Below, piece after piece: positions 55,508 through 63,828 of a stretch of 64,000 bases of DNA. The position numbers and the translations under genes are program-made. The DNA comes from Bacillus subtilis (GTDB lineage: Bacteria; Pseudomonadota; Alphaproteobacteria; Rhizobiales; Rhizobiaceae), in the NCBI GenBank assembly GCA_021733665.1, contig JAHREI010000001.1:806001-870000 (forward strand). Reading direction: 5' to 3'. The notes under the pieces were generated by a model. That model had not been told where the DNA came from. It saw only the letters and a program-made list of their open reading frames with translations, and did no database searches. Positions within the stretch are counted from its first letter, which is position 1. Each line of letters starts with the position of its first letter.

Positions 55508-56434
55508 ATGGCAAATGATAAGACTTTAAGGCATTTTACCGATCTCTCAGCAGTCAGCCCGCAGGATCTGCGCTTCATCATGGATGAAGCGCGCGCCCGC
55601 AAAGAACGATTAAAAGCCGGTGAGCGTGATAAGCCGCTTGAAGGTAAAGTTCTGGCAATGATTTTTGAAAAACCGTCAACGCGAACCCGCGTCTCTTTTG
55701 ATGTGGGCATGCGCCAGCTCGGTGGTGAAACCATCATGCTGACCGGTTCGGAAATGCAGCTTGGCCGCAGTGAAACCATTGCGGACACGGCTAAAGTTCT
55801 GTCACGTTTTGTCGATGCCATTATGATCCGTACCACCTCCCATGATCGCATGCTCGAACTGGCTGAGCATGCGACCGTGCCGGTGATCAATGCGCTGACC
55901 GATGATACTCATCCGTGCCAGATCATGGCTGATATTCTGACATTTGAAGAACATCGTGGTCCGATCAAAGGCCGTACCGTCACATGGAGCGGTGACGGTA
56001 ACAATGTGCTGCACTCCTTTATCGAGGCATCAGCACAGTTTGATTTTCGTCTGAATATTGCGACACCTTCAGGCAGTGAACCGCTGCCGCGTTTCCTCGA
56101 CTGGGCAAATGCAAATGGTGCTAAAATCTTCTCAACCACCAGTGCGGAAAAGGCTGTGGCCGGTTCTGATTGTATCGTAACCGATACCTGGGTCTCGATG
56201 GGGCAGGAAGATAATGCGCGCGGCAATAATGTTTTCATGCCTTATCAGGTGAATGCGGATCTGATGGCGAAAGCCAATAAAGATGCACTGTTCATGCACT
56301 GTTTGCCCGCGCATCGCGGTGAAGAAGTGACGGATGAAGTGATCGACGGCCCGCAATCGGTGGTATTTGATGAAGCCGAAAACCGTATGCACGCGCAGAA
56401 GGCGATTTTGACCTGGTGTCTTGAAGGACGCTGA
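55508..56434 (+). CDS. argF: Ornithine carbamoyltransferase
   Basis: A 308-residue enzyme that makes citrulline from ornithine and carbamoyl phosphate. Seen: the carbamoyl phosphate loop [12 protein letters not shown], the [10 protein letters not shown] motif, DTWVSMGQE (ornithine loop) and the catalytic cysteine in [12 protein letters not shown]. It is cotranscribed with argD. The downstream gap to hslO (147 bp) contains a CAGGAT/ATCCTG hairpin followed by CTTTAAA (about 56460-56490) that may be a weak terminator. Confidence 0.96.
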   Translation: MANDKTLRHFTDLSAVSPQDLRFIMDEARARKERLKAGERDKPLEGKVLAMIFEKPSTRTRVSFDVGMRQLGGETIMLTGSEMQLGRSETIADTAKVLSRFVDAIMIRTTSHDRMLELAEHATVPVINALTDDTHPCQIMADILTFEEHRGPIKGRTVTWSGDGNNVLHSFIEASAQFDFRLNIATPSGSEPLPRFLDWANANGAKIFSTTSAEKAVAGSDCIVTDTWVSMGQEDNARGNNVFMPYQVNADLMAKANKDALFMHCLPAHRGEEVTDEVIDGPQSVVFDEAENRMHAQKAILTWCLEGR

Positions 56435-56581
56435 TCGCTTCTTATCTATACACTAACTTCAGGATTGGTTTTCCGCTGATCCTGCTTTAAATACACATTT
56501 ACGGCTTGCAGGTTTGTAAACAGCTTGCAGGCCGTATCTGATTTGTGGCGCAAGTTTTGCAGCCCGTGAAAGAGATATGTT

Positions 56582-57607
56582 ATGAATAATCAGACCAATA
56601 TTGACCAGATGATCACCGATAGCCCGATGCCGGATCATATTCCTTTGTCCGGTGATGATGTTGTTGTGCCGTTTCAGGTTGAAGGTCTGGATGTGCGCGG
56701 CCGTACAGTGCAGCTTGGCGCGGCACTCGATGCTATTTTGAAACGTCATAATTATCCGGAAGTCGTATCGCGGTTGTTGGGTGAAGCGGCAGTGCTGACC
56801 GTGCTGCTTGGCACATCCCTGAAATTTGAAGGCAAATTCATTTTCCAGACCCGCTCGGATGGTCCGGTGGATATGCTGGTGGTGGATTTCCGCACGCCGG
56901 ATGCAATCCGCGCCTATGCCCGTTTTGACGAAGAGCGCGTGGCAGAGTTTGTGGCTGCCGGCAAAACCAAGCCGGAAGAATTGCTGGGGCAGGGTACACT
57001 GGCTCTGACCGTCGATCAGGGCGAATTTACCCAGCGTTATCAGGGTATTGTCGCGCTGGATGGTTCTTCGCTGGAAGATATTGCGCGCAATTACTTCATG
57101 CAATCCGAACAGATTGCGACTGAAGTGCAGCTCGCAGTTGCCCGCCTTTTTGAGCGTGGCGCTGATGGTAAGCCAACCGAACAATGGCGTGCCGGTGGTT
57201 TGATGGTGCAGTTTTTGCCGCAGTCCGAATTGCGTGCGCGTCATCGCGATTTGCACGGCGGTGATAATCCGAATGGCACTGAAGCCGAACAGGCTCCGGT
57301 TGAGGATGAATGGCAGGAAGCCCGTTCACTGGTTGCGACCATTGACGATTCCGAACTGACTGATCCGCAGGTGCCGTCTGAACGTCTGCTGTACCGTCTG
57401 TTTCATGAACGCGGCGTCCGCGTTTATGAAGGCACCAAAGTGGTTGATCATTGCGCCTGTTCACGCGAGAAAATTTTCGGCGTGCTGAAAGGTTTCTCGG
57501 CTGAGGAACTCGAACACAGCACTGAAAACGGTAAAATCTCCGTGACCTGTGAGTTCTGCTCAAGCCACTATGATTTTGAGCCTGCTGAAATCGCTGCCGC
57601 ACAATGA
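56582..57607 (+). CDS. hslO: Hsp33 redox-regulated chaperone
   Basis: A 341-residue cytoplasmic holdase activated by oxidation. Seen: the N-terminal domain with EGLDVRGRTVQLG and ILKRHNYPEVVSRLLGEA, and the C-terminal zinc switch formed by DHCACSREK (CxC) and CEFCSSHY (CxxC). All four cysteines are intact, so it should be switchable. It follows argF as in related genomes. Its stop overlaps the start of the GNAT gene (ATGA). Confidence 0.95.
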   Translation: MNNQTNIDQMITDSPMPDHIPLSGDDVVVPFQVEGLDVRGRTVQLGAALDAILKRHNYPEVVSRLLGEAAVLTVLLGTSLKFEGKFIFQTRSDGPVDMLVVDFRTPDAIRAYARFDEERVAEFVAAGKTKPEELLGQGTLALTVDQGEFTQRYQGIVALDGSSLEDIARNYFMQSEQIATEVQLAVARLFERGADGKPTEQWRAGGLMVQFLPQSELRARHRDLHGGDNPNGTEAEQAPVEDEWQEARSLVATIDDSELTDPQVPSERLLYRLFHERGVRVYEGTKVVDHCACSREKIFGVLKGFSAEELEHSTENGKISVTCEFCSSHYDFEPAEIAAAQ

Positions 57608-58170
57608 TGGCTGAAACTGATAAAAGTGCCTGCCTGATCCGACAGGCACATATCTCTGATGCGGATTTTTTGCCGGAGATTGAACGCTCGGCAGTGCAGA
57701 CTTTTGCGGCTGATCCGTCCTTGCATTTCATTCTTGATATGCCGGTTATGTCTGCCGAGCAGCATCGTGACTTTATGCAAAAAGGTCATGTGCTGGTGGC
57801 AGAGTGCGATGGTGTGTTAGGTGGATTTCTGGTGGCAGAAGCTATGCCAGATGAAAACCGTCTGCATGTCTGGGAACTGTCTGTTCATCAGAATTTTCAG
57901 CGGCGCGGGTTTGGCCGTAAATTGCTGGATGCAGCGGCTGACCTTGCTAAAGCGCAGGGCTGCACAAGCCTCAGCCTGACAACATTTGGTGATGTGCCAT
58001 GGAACCGGCCGTTCTATGAAAGCTGCGGGTATCAGGTGCTGCCGGTATCGGAATATAATGCCCGCTTCCGCTCGATTGCCGAGCTGGAAGAGTCTATCGG
58101 CTTGCCGATTGAGCGCCGTGTGGCGATGATTAAAGCATTTCCAGCAAAAGTGGGAACCGGTTTTGCGTGA
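57604..58170 (+). CDS. GNAT family N-acetyltransferase with repeat-derived C-terminus
   Basis: A 188-residue acetyltransferase. Seen: CLIRQAHISDADFLPEIERS, beta strands 4-5 with HVWELSVHQNFQRRGFGRKL (acetyl-CoA loop QRRGFG) and the late FYESCGYQVLP. It starts inside the hslO stop codon, so translation is coupled. The last 11 codons (AFPAKVGTGFA) lie within dispersed repeat copy A (58134 onward), so the original C-terminus was replaced or extended by the element. The GNAT fold itself appears complete before that point. The substrate is unknown. Confidence 0.87.
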   Translation: MMAETDKSACLIRQAHISDADFLPEIERSAVQTFAADPSLHFILDMPVMSAEQHRDFMQKGHVLVAECDGVLGGFLVAEAMPDENRLHVWELSVHQNFQRRGFGRKLLDAAADLAKAQGCTSLSLTTFGDVPWNRPFYESCGYQVLPVSEYNARFRSIAELEESIGLPIERRVAMIKAFPAKVGTGFA

Positions 58171-58235
58171 GGAAATGCGAAAAACAAAGAATGAGAGCGG
58201 TTCCAATGGTCAGTCATAACTGGAGCCGCTCTAGA
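58134..58235 (+). repeat. Dispersed palindromic repeat, copy A
   Basis: Begins AGCATTTCCAGCAAAAGTG, continues AAATGCGAAAAACAAAGA and ends in an inverted repeat (AGAGCGGTTCCA...TGGAGCCGCTCT, about 58192-58232). The same modules occur in opposite orientation at 35152-35297. It overlaps the end of the GNAT gene. Confidence 0.7.
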
Positions 58236-58244
58236 ACGCTATAA

Positions 58245-58655
58245 TCAGTTCAGAACCGGCCTGTGTCCCGGCATATCGAGCGAAAACGCCGGTATGGTGA
58301 TGGAAAACAATTTGCCCTCATCAGGGCCGCCAGCCTCGTGATTTTGCATCATATAGCTGCCGGACATCATGCCGGATGAAGTCGTCAGCGGGCAGCCGGA
58401 TGAATATTGATAGCTGTCACCCGGTTTCAGAAACGGCTCTTCACCAACGACACCGGGGCCGCGTACTTCTTCTGTACGTCCATGCGCATCGGTGATCTTC
58501 CATGTGCGCGAGCGCAACTGCACCGGAATATCTGAGTGATTGATTATCGTTACGCGATAGACCCAGACATAGCGGGATTCATCGGGCGCAGATTGCTCTT
58601 CCAGATAAAATGGCTCAACAGTGACTTCGATATTCTCGGTAATTGCACGATACAT
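58245..58655 (-). CDS. apaG: ApaG protein
   Basis: A 136-residue single-domain protein of the ApaG (Co2+/Mg2+ efflux protein) family with a fibronectin III-like fold. Seen: [60 protein letters not shown] and the Gly-rich [20 protein letters not shown]. The start at 58655 ([11 protein letters not shown]) is the conserved one; upstream in-frame codons lie in the intergenic hairpin region. It lies 77 bases behind metZ on the same strand and may share its transcript, although a GACGGCTGC/GCAGCCGTC stem (58695-58722) separates them. Confidence 0.95.
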   Translation of the reverse strand: MYRAITENIEVTVEPFYLEEQSAPDESRYVWVYRVTIINHSDIPVQLRSRTWKITDAHGRTEEVRGPGVVGEEPFLKPGDSYQYSSGCPLTTSSGMMSGSYMMQNHEAGGPDEGKLFSITIPAFSLDMPGHRPVLN

Positions 58656-58732
58656 AGAGACTACTCTGGAAAGCCACGGGTGGTGGCAGGATATGACGGC
58701 TGCCGGCAAATCAGCAGCCGTCTGATACCAGT

Positions 58733-59929
58733 TTAGCCTTGAGCGGCTTTCAGTGCAAAGCCAATATCATCAATCAGATCATCAGCATCTTCCAGGCCAA
58801 TGGAAAGACGCAGCAAGCCATCGGTAATGCCAAGTTCCGCTTTGGCTTCATCGCTGAGGTTCTTATGCGTTGAGGTGGCCGGATGGGTGATCAGGCTTTT
58901 TGCATCACCGAGATTGTTGGAGATACTGATGACTTCCAGAGCATTTTCAAATGCAAAAGCTGCTTTCTTGCCGCCTTTGAGTTCCAGCGCGATCATGGTT
59001 GAACCGCCGGTCATCTGCTTGGCGATAATATCTGCCTGCGGGTGATCTTTGCGACCCGGATAAATCACACGGGCAATGGCATTTTGCTCGGCCAGAAAAT
59101 CGGCAATCTTGGCGGCTGAGCGGGTTTGTGCTTCCACGCGCACGGCCAGTGTTTCTAAGCCTTTGAGCATTGTCCACGCATTGAACGGGCTGAGACCCGG
59201 ACCGGTATGACGGAAATAATCCTGCAGAACTTCTGTAATCCATTCGCGGTCAGACAGAACAACGCCGCCGAGGCAACGTCCCTGACCGTCAATATGTTTG
59301 GTGGCAGAATAGACAACAATATGGGCGCCGAGTTCGAGCGGGCGCTGATAGAGCGGGGTGGCAAATACGTTGTCGACGATCAGCTTGGCGCCAATACTAT
59401 TGGCAAGACCTGCAATTCTGGCGATATCCATCACTTCCAGTGTCGGATTGGTCGGGCTTTCCAGAAACATCACTTTGGTGTTCGGACGAACAGCATTTTC
59501 CCAGTTTTCAAAATTCACGCCGTCAATCAGGGTAAATTCAACACCGTATTTTGGCAGCAATGTTTCAATGATGTAGCGACACGAGCCGAACATCGCTTTG
59601 GCCGCCAGCACATGGTCACCGGTACGCACCTGACAGAGGATTGCAGCGGCGACTGCAGCCATGCCGGAGGCGGTGGCGCGGGCTTCTTCTGCCCCTTCAA
59701 TCGCGCACATGCGCTTTTCAAACATATCCGTCGTCGGGTTGGCATAACGGGAGTAAATGAAGCCCGGATCTTCGCCGGTAAAGCGGGCTTCGCAAGCTTC
59801 CGCAGTGTCATAAACAAAGCCCTGCGTCAGAAACAGCGCTTCGGATGTTTCACCATAAGGCGTGCGGGTGGTGCCGCTATGCACAAGCTGTGTTGCAGGG
59901 CGAAGGGTACGGATATGTGTCTTTGTCAT
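58733..59929 (-). CDS. metZ: O-succinylhomoserine sulfhydrylase
   Basis: A 398-residue PLP enzyme of the Cys/Met metabolism family that makes homocysteine from O-succinylhomoserine and sulfide. Seen: [54 protein letters not shown], and the PLP lysine in [18 protein letters not shown]. The adjacent SAM-II riboswitch confirms a methionine-pathway role and distinguishes it from catabolic homologues. The ATG at 59929 is the only sensible start. Confidence 0.95.
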   Translation of the reverse strand: MTKTHIRTLRPATQLVHSGTTRTPYGETSEALFLTQGFVYDTAEACEARFTGEDPGFIYSRYANPTTDMFEKRMCAIEGAEEARATASGMAAVAAAILCQVRTGDHVLAAKAMFGSCRYIIETLLPKYGVEFTLIDGVNFENWENAVRPNTKVMFLESPTNPTLEVMDIARIAGLANSIGAKLIVDNVFATPLYQRPLELGAHIVVYSATKHIDGQGRCLGGVVLSDREWITEVLQDYFRHTGPGLSPFNAWTMLKGLETLAVRVEAQTRSAAKIADFLAEQNAIARVIYPGRKDHPQADIIAKQMTGGSTMIALELKGGKKAAFAFENALEVISISNNLGDAKSLITHPATSTHKNLSDEAKAELGITDGLLRLSIGLEDADDLIDDIGFALKAAQG

Positions 59930-59980
59930 CGGTCCAGCCTATATTAAAGGATGGTCGGCAGGGTTCGGGCCACACCGGCC

Positions 59981-60022
59981 AATAAAAAACCGGCCTATGC
60001 ATGAAGACGCAAAAAGGCCGGT
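59981..60022 (-). terminator. Attenuator-like terminator of the metZ leader
   Basis: On the minus strand ACCGGCC pairs with GGCCGGT (loop 20 bases) and runs into TTTTTATT. An overlapping alternative stem uses the same ACCGGCC with an upstream GGCCGCGGT, which could act as anti-terminator. Confidence 0.7.
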
Positions 60023-60039
60023 ACGGAACCGCGGCCATA

Positions 60040-60092
60040 TTTAGCAACTTCTTTAACGTGGCTGCAAGCCGGCCGGCAAATCACCACGCCGA
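60040..60092 (-). ncRNA. SAM-II riboswitch
   Basis: On the minus strand the sequence carries the SAM-II hallmarks in order: CGTGGTGATTTG, then GCCGGCTTGCAGCCACG, then TTAAAGAAGTTGCTAAA, allowing the H-type pseudoknot of the class. It lies 110-160 bases before metZ. This class is known from alphaproteobacterial methionine genes and lowers their expression when SAM binds. Confidence 0.93.
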
Positions 60093-60205
60093 TTTTGTAG
60101 GACTGTTATGCTTCTCATGTCAAGAGTGCTGTGTGCAATGTGTTCAGGTCATTGCAGTTACGGGGTTTTACCTGTTAAAGGCTAGATGCAGTAAAATAGT
60201 ATCTT

Positions 60206-61309
60206 ATGACTGGACAGATGATGACCCGAGATAGCGGAATTTTGGCAGACAGCGATATTGCAGCTCTGTTTGAAACCGGCGCACTGACGTCAGCGCGCGC
60301 CTTGGATCATGATCAGATACAGCCTGCCAGTCTGGACTTGCGATTGGGCAGCAAAGCCTATCGCGTCCGCGCTTCTTTCATGCCGGGCCCGGATACACCG
60401 GTTGCCAAAAAGCTGGAACGCCTCAAGCTTCATGAAATTGATCTGCGTGAAGGTGCGGTGCTGGAAACCGGTTGCGTCTATATCGTGCCGCTGCTGGAAG
60501 GGCTGGCTTTGCCGCCGGAACTATTTGCTTCTGCCAACCCGAAAAGCTCGACCGGCCGTCTCGATATTTTTACCCGCGTGATTACCGATAATGCGCAGGA
60601 ATTTGACAAGGTGCCTGCCGGTTATCATGGCCCGCTTTATCTTGAGGTTAGCCCGCGAACATTCCCGATCGTCGCACGTACCGGTTCGCGCCTGTCGCAA
60701 ATCCGCTTCCGCAAAGGTGGCTCCCAGCTCAATGAAGCCGAGCTTGGTGGGCTGCACACGGCAGAGACACTGGTTGCTTCTGCCACGCCGAATATTTCCA
60801 ATGGCGGTATTGCGCTGTCGATTGATCTGAGCGGTGGTGAAAACGGTCTGATCGGTTATCGCGGTAAGCATCACACATCGGTCGTGGATGTGGACAAGCG
60901 TGCGCAGCATGATGTTCTGGATTTCTGGGAGCCGATCTATGATCGCGGCCACCGTGAACTGGTGCTGGATCCGGATGAATTTTATATTCTGGTTTCGCAG
61001 GAGGCTGTGCATGTGCCACCGCTTTATGCAGCCGAAATGACACCATTTGATCCGCTTGTCGGTGAGTTCCGCGTGCATTATGCCGGTTTCTTCGATCCGG
61101 GCTTTGGTAATGTGTCAGCGGGCGGGCAGGGTAGCCGCGCGGTGCTGGAAGTGCGCAGCCATGAAGTGCCGTTCATTCTTGAGCACGGCCAGATCGTTGG
61201 TCGTCTGATTTATGAGCATATGCTCAAGCGTCCGAAAGCACTTTATGGTAGTGACCTTGGTTCGCATTATCAGGCGCAGGGTCTGAAGCTTTCGAAGCAT
61301 TTCCGCTGA
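60206..61309 (+). CDS. dcd: Double-length 2'-deoxycytidine 5'-triphosphate deaminase
   Basis: A 367-residue protein of the dCTP deaminase family, about twice the usual 190 residues, as known in several alphaproteobacteria. It would convert dCTP to dUTP. Seen: a first DCD-like half with HDQIQPASLDLRLGSKAYRV, PKSSTGRLDIFTRV and a strand LYLEVSPRTFPIV; and a second half with HVPPLYAAEMTPFDPLVGEF, GFFDPGFGN and AVLEVRSHEVPFILEHGQIV. The halves appear to be a diverged tandem duplication. Start choice among ATGs at 60206, 60218 and 60221 is open; GGACAG precedes the later two. The gene is divergent from metZ. Confidence 0.88.
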   Translation: MTGQMMTRDSGILADSDIAALFETGALTSARALDHDQIQPASLDLRLGSKAYRVRASFMPGPDTPVAKKLERLKLHEIDLREGAVLETGCVYIVPLLEGLALPPELFASANPKSSTGRLDIFTRVITDNAQEFDKVPAGYHGPLYLEVSPRTFPIVARTGSRLSQIRFRKGGSQLNEAELGGLHTAETLVASATPNISNGGIALSIDLSGGENGLIGYRGKHHTSVVDVDKRAQHDVLDFWEPIYDRGHRELVLDPDEFYILVSQEAVHVPPLYAAEMTPFDPLVGEFRVHYAGFFDPGFGNVSAGGQGSRAVLEVRSHEVPFILEHGQIVGRLIYEHMLKRPKALYGSDLGSHYQAQGLKLSKHFR

Positions 61310-61331
61310 TCGGAAAAAGTCTAAAGTTTTG

Positions 61332-61367
61332 AAATCCGGTATCTGTTTCAGGTGCCGGATTTTTTTA
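61332..61367 (+). terminator. Rho-independent terminator of dcd
   Basis: AAATCCGGTATCTG and CAGGTGCCGGATTT pair (two wobbles) around a TTT loop and run into a T-tract. Confidence 0.93.
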
Positions 61368-61373
61368 TTGCCT

Positions 61374-61480
61374 AAAGCATGTCGCGCTCAAATGTATTCA
61401 TTTGAGCTACCGCGAACATGCGACAATTAAAAGAATCTAGAGCGAGCGCAGTGGGTATGCTTAAACACAACACGCTCTAA
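61374..61480 (+). repeat. Dispersed palindromic repeat, copy C (diverged)
   Basis: Begins AAAGCATGTCGCGCTCAAATG, contains ATGCGACAATTAAAAGAATCT, and ends with AGAGCG...CGCTCT. The layout matches copies A and B, but the hairpin core differs. It contains an internal inverted repeat around ATTCAT (CAAATG/CATTTG). Confidence 0.55.
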
Positions 61481-61600
61481 GAAATTGGGAATGATTTTGA
61501 GGGTTTTATTTTTAGTTTCAAATTACCTATAAGACAATCTGAGGTTGAATTGTATTTCGTCTTCCTCTTTTATATTTGTTAATTCATTTAAGGTTTTAAT

Positions 61601-61822
61601 TTGTTGAACAAAATTATTATTGTATTGACCACGGCAACACTCTCTCTGGTTGCTATGAATTATGTTCGCGCGGATCAGGGTGGCGTTATTCAAACCGAAA
61701 GACAGAGAGTTATTGAAGAATGCGGCGTGGGCCCGGCATCGTCGTCGGTAGCAGACATCATCAGTTATGAAGTATGTGAAGCTGCAGCAAAAAATGGTTA
61801 TGCGGTCAAAAAAGGCGATTAA
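61601..61822 (+). CDS. Small exported protein of unknown function
   Basis: 73 residues. Seen: a clear signal peptide (MLNKIIIVLTTATLSLVAMN, cut likely after VRA at about residue 24) and a mature part of about 49 residues with two cysteines (EECGVG and YEVCEAA) that could form one disulfide. The start is TTG at 61601 with AAGG seven bases upstream; a second TTG follows directly. It is flanked by repeat copy C and by the GlxA-type gene. I do not recognise a family. The AT-rich upstream DNA differs from neighbouring core genes. Confidence 0.65.
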   Translation: MLNKIIIVLTTATLSLVAMNYVRADQGGVIQTERQRVIEECGVGPASSSVADIISYEVCEAAAKNGYAVKKGD

Positions 61823-61962
61823 GCATAACCTGATTTGGCTCTCTGAATGATATTGAAGGTCGCAATATTGATATTGCGGCCTTTTTATATGGTTTGTCCT
61901 GATGGTGTTTGACTGGGGCAGTTCTGCGTTCTAATTTCAGATGAAGCTGGGGGAGAGCGTAA

Positions 61963-62961
61963 TTGGACATGGTGACAAAACAGGACGGGGCAAAATCTGA
62001 CGTTTCGCAGGCACAGCGTCTGACGCTGGGGATTGTCGTCTTACCCGGTTTTACTTTGTCGGCACTCAGTCTGTTTCTCGATCCGTTTCGTTTGGCGGCT
62101 GATGATAAGGACAAAAGTCGCCAGATACGCTGTGGCTGGAAAATCTGCACATTGACCGGTTTGCCGGTGGAATCCAGCTCCGGCATGACTGTAACCCCGA
62201 CTGCGCCGATTGGTGCACTGGATGATTGCGATTATATCGCCGTCGTCGGCGGTGTGTTGCCGCATTACCGGCCGGGTCAAAGTGCATTGATTGATGTGCT
62301 GAAACGCGCTGACCGGCAGAAAAAGAATGTCATCGGCCTGTGTACTGCCGCCTTCATTGTCGCTGAAGCCGGTCTGCTGGAAGACCGTAACTGCTGTGTG
62401 AACTGGTTCCATAAAGAGGATTTCCTGCAGCTTTTTGACGGCTTCACGGCGGATACGACCAGTCTGTTTCACCGGAGCGGCAGGCATTTTACCTGTGCCG
62501 GCGGCTTGGGCGCTGCATCTCTCGCACTTTCCATCATACAGGCAGAAATTTCCGAGGAATTGGCACGCAAAAGCGCTTCCATTCTTATGTTCCCCTATGA
62601 GCTGCTGTCATCGGAGCAGCCTGCATTGAGTTTCAACGGTGTGCGTTCGCCGATGATCCGCAAAGCCATTCGTATTTTTGAAGAAACACTGGAAGACCCG
62701 CTGGCGATGGCCGAAGTCGCACGTCGCCTTGGCATCTCCACCCGCCAGATGGAGCGTGGGTTTCAGCTCGGGCTTGGCAAAACGGCATTTCAGGTGCGCG
62801 AGGAATTACGTGTGCAACGCGCCAAGGAACTGCTGACGACAAGTAATGCATCGCTGCTGGAAGTTGCTGTTGCAAGCGGCTTTACCGATACGCGTAGTAT
62901 GAACCGCTCTTTTGTTCGCCAGCAGCAGAACCTGCCACGCAGCTACAGAAACAGCCGTTAA
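61963..62961 (+). CDS. GlxA-family (DJ-1/PfpI-AraC) transcriptional regulator
   Basis: A 332-residue activator. Seen: an N-terminal class I glutamine amidotransferase-like domain (LGIVVLPGFTLSALSLFLDP, VIGLCTAAFIVAEAGLLEDR with the nucleophile-position cysteine, CVNWFHKEDF) and a C-terminal AraC DNA-binding domain with two HTHs (MAEVARRLGISTRQMERGFQ; LLEVAVASGFTDTRSMNRSF). This is the GlxA/CdhR/GbdR architecture, often tied to quaternary-amine or amino acid use. The start TTG at 61963 lies eight bases after GGGGAGAG; the in-frame ATG at 61969 is the alternative. No target operon is evident beside it. Confidence 0.9.
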   Translation: MDMVTKQDGAKSDVSQAQRLTLGIVVLPGFTLSALSLFLDPFRLAADDKDKSRQIRCGWKICTLTGLPVESSSGMTVTPTAPIGALDDCDYIAVVGGVLPHYRPGQSALIDVLKRADRQKKNVIGLCTAAFIVAEAGLLEDRNCCVNWFHKEDFLQLFDGFTADTTSLFHRSGRHFTCAGGLGAASLALSIIQAEISEELARKSASILMFPYELLSSEQPALSFNGVRSPMIRKAIRIFEETLEDPLAMAEVARRLGISTRQMERGFQLGLGKTAFQVREELRVQRAKELLTTSNASLLEVAVASGFTDTRSMNRSFVRQQQNLPRSYRNSR

Positions 62962-63038
62962 CAGTGCAGTAAAATTGTGAAGGCTTGTCACGCCGGATAT
63001 TCGCGCTTATTTGTTTGTCTCAACAAAGGAGTGCTTTT

Positions 63039-63305
63039 ATGTCTGACCGTGCTACCCGTTTTCTGGGCGATACACCGGGTCGTGTGATCGTTAAATTGAT
63101 TTTGGTGTCGCTGGTTGTGGGCGTTGTGATGCATGCCTTTAACTGGACACCTTACGACATTCTCTGGAATATCCGCGATTTCTTCGTGCGAATTTGGAAT
63201 ATGGGCTTCTCGGCATTGTCACGCTTTGCTGATTACCTGTTGTTAGGCGCGGCTGTTGTGATCCCTGCCTTTATTTTGCTCAGAATTATCAACTACAGAA
63301 AATAA
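63039..63305 (+). CDS. DUF6460 membrane protein
   Basis: An 88-residue inner-membrane protein. Seen: a conserved N-terminus (MSDRATRFLGDTPGRVIVKL), two membrane helices at about 17-36 and 62-84, and the amphipathic DILWNIRDFFVRIWNMGF between them. From memory this matches the alphaproteobacterial DUF6460 family. The start at 63039 has AAAGGAG upstream; an in-frame extension to 62985 has no ribosome site. The function is unknown. Confidence 0.83.
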   Translation: MSDRATRFLGDTPGRVIVKLILVSLVVGVVMHAFNWTPYDILWNIRDFFVRIWNMGFSALSRFADYLLLGAAVVIPAFILLRIINYRK

Positions 63306-63333
63306 CAGCGTTCATTTCTAAGTTGTGGTTTTG

Positions 63334-63828
63334 ATGACTGATACATTGCTGATTTCACGCCGCCGGTTGCTCGTAACCGGTGGTGCTCTGGTGCTTAGTC
63401 CTACGCTCATTCCGGTTGCTGATGCTTTCGCCGAGGATGATGTTGTAGAAATGGTCAATAAAGTGCGCCGCCAATATGGTGTGCCGCCGATGCAGCCGGA
63501 GGCAAAGCTTGAAAAAGCGGCGCTCCATCAGGCAAAGCTGATGGCCAATGCCGGTAAGATTGGCCATAGCATCGGTTGGGGCAATACATTTACCGGCCGC
63601 TTAAAACAGGCTGGCATTCGTGGTCCTGCGGCAGAAAATGTGGCATCCGGCCAGAAAGATGTACCTGCAGCCCTGAATGCATGGCTGAACTCCGCAGGGC
63701 ACCGGAAAAACCTGCTCGATCCGATTTTCACCCGTTATGGCCTTGCCTATGCAGCACGGGCAGATAAGCCGCATTATCTTTATTGGGCGATGCTCTACGG
63801 TATTGATGTGCCGCAAGTGATGCCATGA
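63334..63828 (+). CDS. CAP-domain (SCP/YkwD-like) exported protein
   Basis: A 164-residue secreted protein. Seen: a twin-arginine-like signal (ISRRRLLVTGGALVLSP, cleavage near DAFAED at about 37) and a CAP domain with the conserved ALHQAKLMANAGKIGHSIGW, AAENVASGQKDVPAALNAWL and SAGHRKNLLDPIFTRYGLAY, which supply the usual His/Glu cavity residues. Bacterial CAP proteins are extracytoplasmic and of mostly unknown activity. An in-frame GTG at 63325 is possible. There is no strong ribosome site. Confidence 0.87.
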   Translation: MTDTLLISRRRLLVTGGALVLSPTLIPVADAFAEDDVVEMVNKVRRQYGVPPMQPEAKLEKAALHQAKLMANAGKIGHSIGWGNTFTGRLKQAGIRGPAAENVASGQKDVPAALNAWLNSAGHRKNLLDPIFTRYGLAYAARADKPHYLYWAMLYGIDVPQVMP

